Part shown: piece after piece, positions 31,909 through 34,591 of the stretch | Position numbering within the stretch: the first letter of the stretch is position 1 | Layout: each line of letters starts with the position of its first letter | Source: an uncultured Clostridia bacterium | Lineage (GTDB): Bacteria > Bacillota > Clostridia > Lachnospirales > Cellulosilyticaceae | DNA: 34,591 nucleotides | NCBI GenBank assembly: GCA_937921505.1 | Contig: CAKZUB010000051.1 | Span: forward strand, 1-34,591 | Reading direction: 5' to 3' | Notes under the pieces: model-generated | Database searches by the model: none | What the model was told of the DNA's origin: nothing | Seen by the model: only the letters and a program-made list of their open reading frames with translations | Program-made: the position numbers and the translations under genes

Positions 31909-32886
31909 TTGAGTTTTGCTGAAAAGTTACAATCGATCATTATATTATTCGCTGTTTTATTGGGATTACTACTCGGACAAATCCCCTTATTTCAAATATA
32001 CGCTGAGCATTTCATTGTCCCTTTTTTGATAATTATGCTCTTTGGTGTGTTTTTACAAATACCGCTAAAGGATATAACAAAGTCCTTTAAAAATATCAAG
32101 TTTACTGGGAGCAGTATAGCGATAAATTTTCTTTGGACACCTATTTTCGCATGGGCATTAGGGGCAATATTTCTTCATAAAACACCTGATATTTGGTTGG
32201 GATTTATTATGCTAATGGTGACCCCGTGCACTGACTGGTATTTAATATTTACTGGAATAGCTAAGGGAAATGTAGCGCTAGCAACGGCTATTCTTCCATT
32301 AAATTTAATCCTTCAACTGTTACTGTTACCCGTATATTTATTAGTTTTAGGAGGTTCGCTAGTAAATATCAATGTTATTACTTTAGTGACAGGAATATTG
32401 CTAGTTTTAATCCTTCCTTTTGCTGGAGCAATAGTTCTCAGGTATAGCGTAATTAAGTTAAAAGGTGAGGAATGGTTTGAGAATAAACTTCTTTCGAGGA
32501 TTTCGTTTAATCAAATTATTTTTCTAAGCTTGGCTATCGTATCGATGTTCGCATCCCAAGGTGAAGTATTGATGAAAAATCCTACTATAATGTTAAAGCT
32601 ACTGCTACCAACTGTGATTTTCTTTATTGTTAATTTCTTCATTGGTCAGATAGCAGGAAGGCTATTGAAACTTTCCTATGAAGATACAGTTGCATTTAAC
32701 TTTACTACACTAGCAAGAAACTCCCCTATTGCTTTAGCTATTGCAGTAGCATCTTTTCCTGAAGCACCATTAATCGCATTAGCTTTAGTAATTGGTCCTT
32801 TAATGGAATTGCCTATTTTGGCCACAATATCTCAGGTACTATTAGCTATGGGTAAACCCAAAGCAGCAAGAGATCGTCAAAACTAA
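31909..32886 (+). CDS. ACR3-like/bile acid:sodium symporter family transporter
   Basis: A 325-residue protein with about ten hydrophobic segments, of the BASS/ACR3 superfamily. ACR3 hallmarks are present: TPCTDW with C107 in the fourth helix region, TTLARNSPIALAIA (265-279) and IGPLMELP with E300. This favours an arsenite-efflux type over bile acid transport, though arsenic specificity is not shown, since no ArsR or ArsC gene is near. It starts at TTG 31909 after TTGGAGGGGATAAA, the same start and ribosome-site style as the TSUP gene. Both were probably acquired together. Confidence 0.78.
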   Translation: MSFAEKLQSIIILFAVLLGLLLGQIPLFQIYAEHFIVPFLIIMLFGVFLQIPLKDITKSFKNIKFTGSSIAINFLWTPIFAWALGAIFLHKTPDIWLGFIMLMVTPCTDWYLIFTGIAKGNVALATAILPLNLILQLLLLPVYLLVLGGSLVNINVITLVTGILLVLILPFAGAIVLRYSVIKLKGEEWFENKLLSRISFNQIIFLSLAIVSMFASQGEVLMKNPTIMLKLLLPTVIFFIVNFFIGQIAGRLLKLSYEDTVAFNFTTLARNSPIALAIAVASFPEAPLIALALVIGPLMELPILATISQVLLAMGKPKAARDRQN

Positions 32887-32917
32887 TTTAATTAATTATA
32901 CGGTATAGAGTAAAATT

Positions 32918-32960
32918 GAATTTATAAATTCGGGCATCTATTTTTTATAGGTGCTTTTTT
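32918..32960 (+). terminator. Palindrome and terminator ending the transporter insert
   Basis: GAATTTATAAATTC at 32918-32931 is a perfect 14-base palindrome. Just after it GCATCTAT pairs with ATAGGTGC (8 bp, 5-base loop, 32934-32954) followed by TTTTTT. The transporter pair thus has its own terminator ahead of the portal gene, so it behaves as a self-contained unit. Confidence 0.8.
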
Positions 32961-32986
32961 CATACCCATTTTTAGGAGGTAAAGTA

Positions 32987-34189
32987 GTGAGAATACCCAT
33001 AATATCAAAACTCTTTCAGTCAAGAGACGGCCCTGAAAACAGTCTATTTGGCAACTCATATAGTTTTTTCTTTGGCTCAACTACAAGTGGCAAAACAGTC
33101 AACGAGAGGACAGCCATGCAGACTACAGCAGTTTATGCTTGTGTGAGAATACTTGCTGAAACCATTGCGTCCTTGCCTTTACACACTTATAAATATACAG
33201 ATAAGGGTAAGGAAAAAGCTGTAGAACATCCTTTATACTACCTTCTTCATAATGAACCAAACCCAGAGATGACTTCATTTGTGTTCCGTGAGACACTTAT
33301 GAGTCATCTTTTATTATGGGGAAATGCATATGCTCAGATAATTCGTGATGGGAGAGGTAATGTCTTAGCTTTATATCCACTTATGCCAGATCAGATGGCA
33401 GTAGATAGAACAACAAGAGGTGATATTTATTATATCTATACCAAAGAAGGTCAAGCATATCCACTAAGATCAGATGAAGTACTTCATATTCCAGGCCTGG
33501 GCTTTGATGGTCTTATAGGGTATTCACCTATTGCTATGGCTAAAAATGCTATAGGCATGGCAATAGCAACTGAGGAATATGGCTCTAAACTGTTTGCTAA
33601 TGGGGCAAATCCTGGCGGGGTATTAGAACATCCTGGAATAGTTAAAGATCCGGGGAGGATAAGAGACAGCTGGAATAGCGTTTATCAAGGAAGTAGTAAT
33701 GCGCATAGAGTAGCTGTACTTGAAGAGGGTCTTTCCTTTAAACCAATAGCTATTCCCCCAGATCAAGCACAATTTCTTGAAACACGTAAGTTTCAAATTA
33801 GTGAAATAGCACGTATCTTTAGAATCCCCAATCACATGATAGGAGATTTAGAACGAGCTACCTTTTCAAATATAGAAAATCAGTCTCTAGAATACGTCAA
33901 GTACACATTGGATCCTTGGGTGATTCGCTGGGAAATGAGCTTACAGAAGGCATTATTATCTGAAAGCGAAAAGGGTAAGTACTTTATCAAGTATAACGTT
34001 GAAGGGCTTCTTAGAGGAGACTATAAAAGTCGTATGGATGGCTATGCCATTGGTATTCAGAATGGTTTCCTAAGTCCAAATGATGTGAGAAGTTTAGAGA
34101 ATATGAATACCATTGAAAATGGAGACATTTATGCGATGAATGGAAACATGTTAAAGCTTGAAGATGTAGGCGCCTATTATGTTGAGTAA
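32987..34189 (+). CDS. Phage portal protein, HK97-like
   Basis: A 400-residue head portal through which DNA is packaged. Recognizable are TAVYACVRILAETIASLPLH, the HPLYYLLHNEPNPEMTSFVF segment, GNAYAQIIRD, VLHIPGLGFDGLIGYSPI and LEEGLSFKPIAIPPDQAQFLETRKF, then RIFRIPNHMIGDLERATFSNIE. The start is GTG 32987 after TTAGGAGGTAAAGTA; the longer frame from 32951 runs through a terminator and is unlikely. Complete. The expected head protease and capsid genes lie beyond the window, behind an insertion-element remnant. Confidence 0.93.
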   Translation: MRIPIISKLFQSRDGPENSLFGNSYSFFFGSTTSGKTVNERTAMQTTAVYACVRILAETIASLPLHTYKYTDKGKEKAVEHPLYYLLHNEPNPEMTSFVFRETLMSHLLLWGNAYAQIIRDGRGNVLALYPLMPDQMAVDRTTRGDIYYIYTKEGQAYPLRSDEVLHIPGLGFDGLIGYSPIAMAKNAIGMAIATEEYGSKLFANGANPGGVLEHPGIVKDPGRIRDSWNSVYQGSSNAHRVAVLEEGLSFKPIAIPPDQAQFLETRKFQISEIARIFRIPNHMIGDLERATFSNIENQSLEYVKYTLDPWVIRWEMSLQKALLSESEKGKYFIKYNVEGLLRGDYKSRMDGYAIGIQNGFLSPNDVRSLENMNTIENGDIYAMNGNMLKLEDVGAYYVE

Positions 34190-34208
34190 GTGATTATGTT
34201 GAATACAA

Positions 34209-34236
34209 AAAAGCACTGACTGAAATCAGCGCTTTT
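34209..34236. terminator. Hairpin terminator after the portal gene, both directions
   Basis: AAAAGC-A-CTGA pairs with TCAG-C-GCTTTT, 10 pairs with one mismatch, loop CTGAAA. Read on the minus strand it ends in GCTTTTTTG, so it would best terminate the leftward recombinase remnant. On the plus strand it ends in GCTTTTC and could cut phage structural transcripts. Confidence 0.6.
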
Positions 34237-34265
34237 CAAAGGTGCATTGAACCACTTACTTAACA

Positions 34266-34430
34266 TTATTTTTTATTAAAACTCTTCAGCCAGTTAGCCA
34301 TATCATCTTCCACACTGTGTTCAGCAAATGCTAACGGCGCTTCCAGTGGTATGCTAGCTGGCTCTGGCATAGAAATTTCAGCTCTTGACAAAGCTTGACG
34401 CTTCATTGCTGTATCAGCTCTGGCATAAAC
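34266..34430 (-). pseudogene. C-terminal remnant of a tyrosine recombinase
   Basis: On the minus strand a frame reads VYARADTAMKRQALSRAEI, then about 35 more residues ending WLKSFNKK and a stop. The start matches the end of tyrosine recombinases just after the catalytic Tyr (the YARADTxMKRxAL pattern of integrase-like transposases). Upstream of the Val the sequence runs straight into a palindrome instead of the recombinase body, so only the last 50-odd residues remain. It marks an old insertion element. Confidence 0.6.
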
Positions 34431-34540
34431 CTTATGTAAAGCTTTACATAAGATTTATTATGACAAGCAAGTAATTATGTAAAGAAATATGTTGAAATGC
34501 TCTTAAATACTTAAAACGCATTGATTCTCTTTACATAATC
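34431..34540. mobile_element. Palindromic TTATGTAAAG repeats, insertion-element end
   Basis: A perfect 22-base palindrome at 34431-34452 joins CTTATGTAAAG to its complement. ATTATGTAAAGA recurs at 34472-34483 and its complement TCTTTACATAAT at 34529-34540, making an inverted repeat around 45 bases. Several copies of one motif next to a recombinase remnant look like terminal and recombination sites of an integrase-type insertion element. The rest, to 34591, holds no gene I can support. Confidence 0.55.
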
Positions 34541-34591
34541 ATCTCTAATAATTATAGAGCAGTTATTATGCTACTATTAAATTTTGAGGTG

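Noticed and set aside
32951..32986. Longer N-terminus for the portal protein
   Set aside because: It would start inside a terminator T-run; TTAGGAGG precedes GTG 32987.
1..34591. CRISPR array, tRNA, rRNA and Vsr nuclease
   Set aside because: Looked for and not seen: no regularly spaced repeats of 25-40 bases, no cloverleaf with GTTCGAATC-type arm, no Vsr-like reading frame.
34190..34591. An intact integrase on the minus strand for this prophage
   Set aside because: Only the extreme C-terminus is present; the catalytic Arg, His and Tyr region is missing and replaced by palindromes.

Overview
The window looks like low-GC Bacillota DNA, most likely from the class Clostridia. The evidence is the AT-rich codon use, strong AGGAGG ribosome sites, frequent TTG and GTG starts, an RlmD-type rRNA methyltransferase, and phage genes of the kinds common in clostridial siphovirus prophages. 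No rRNA, tRNA or CRISPR array was seen.

Layout. (1) 1-2620 is chromosomal backbone: a 1-phosphofructokinase-family sugar kinase and an rRNA uracil-C5 methyltransferase, closed by a good terminator. (2) 2620-3240 is decayed, apparently non-coding DNA. (3) 3240-12900 is a defense and DNA-modification island. A controller-type HTH gene with a perfect 11-bp operator repeat leads a tightly packed operon of cytosine-C5 methyltransferase, DUF262 protein and HEPN protein. A second methyltransferase follows, tail-to-tail with a SacI-family restriction endonuclease. Next come an AlkA-like DNA glycosylase with its own operator-like palindrome, a PD-(D/E)XK/DUF4268 protein behind a long hairpin leader, a uracil-DNA-glycosylase-like protein, a GNAT acetyltransferase and small orphan genes. 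(4) 13430-23600 is the phage early/replication module: sigma-like factor, NDT-like DUF4406 protein, RecB/Cas4-like DUF2800 nuclease, DUF2815 protein, family A DNA polymerase, VapE-type primase/helicase ATPase, an iteron-like repeat cluster that may be the replication origin, VRR-NUC nuclease, SNF2 helicase, DUF1492 regulator and HNH nuclease. (5) 23600-28900 is a cargo cassette lying between the HNH gene and the terminase: HTH/zinc protein, ParB-methyltransferase fusion, a third cytosine-C5 methyltransferase, and an amidoligase paired with a gamma-glutamylcyclotransferase. (6) 28970-34190 is the packaging module: P27-type small terminase, large terminase and HK97-type portal. It is interrupted between large terminase and portal by two membrane transporter genes, a TSUP permease and an ACR3-like carrier. 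(7) 34200-34591 holds the decayed 3' end of a tyrosine recombinase on the minus strand plus TTATGTAAAG-type palindromes, the debris of an insertion element.

How the parts fit. The phage half has replication and packaging genes, but no integrase, repressor or attachment site is visible; where a lysogeny region might be expected there is the defense island. Three separate cytosine methyltransferases and two glycosylase-like proteins make DNA base chemistry the theme of the window. The best candidates for an under-described system are the C-protein/methyltransferase/DUF262/HEPN operon and the glycosylase, nuclease and UDG-like group beside it. I cannot search databases, so novelty is not claimed.
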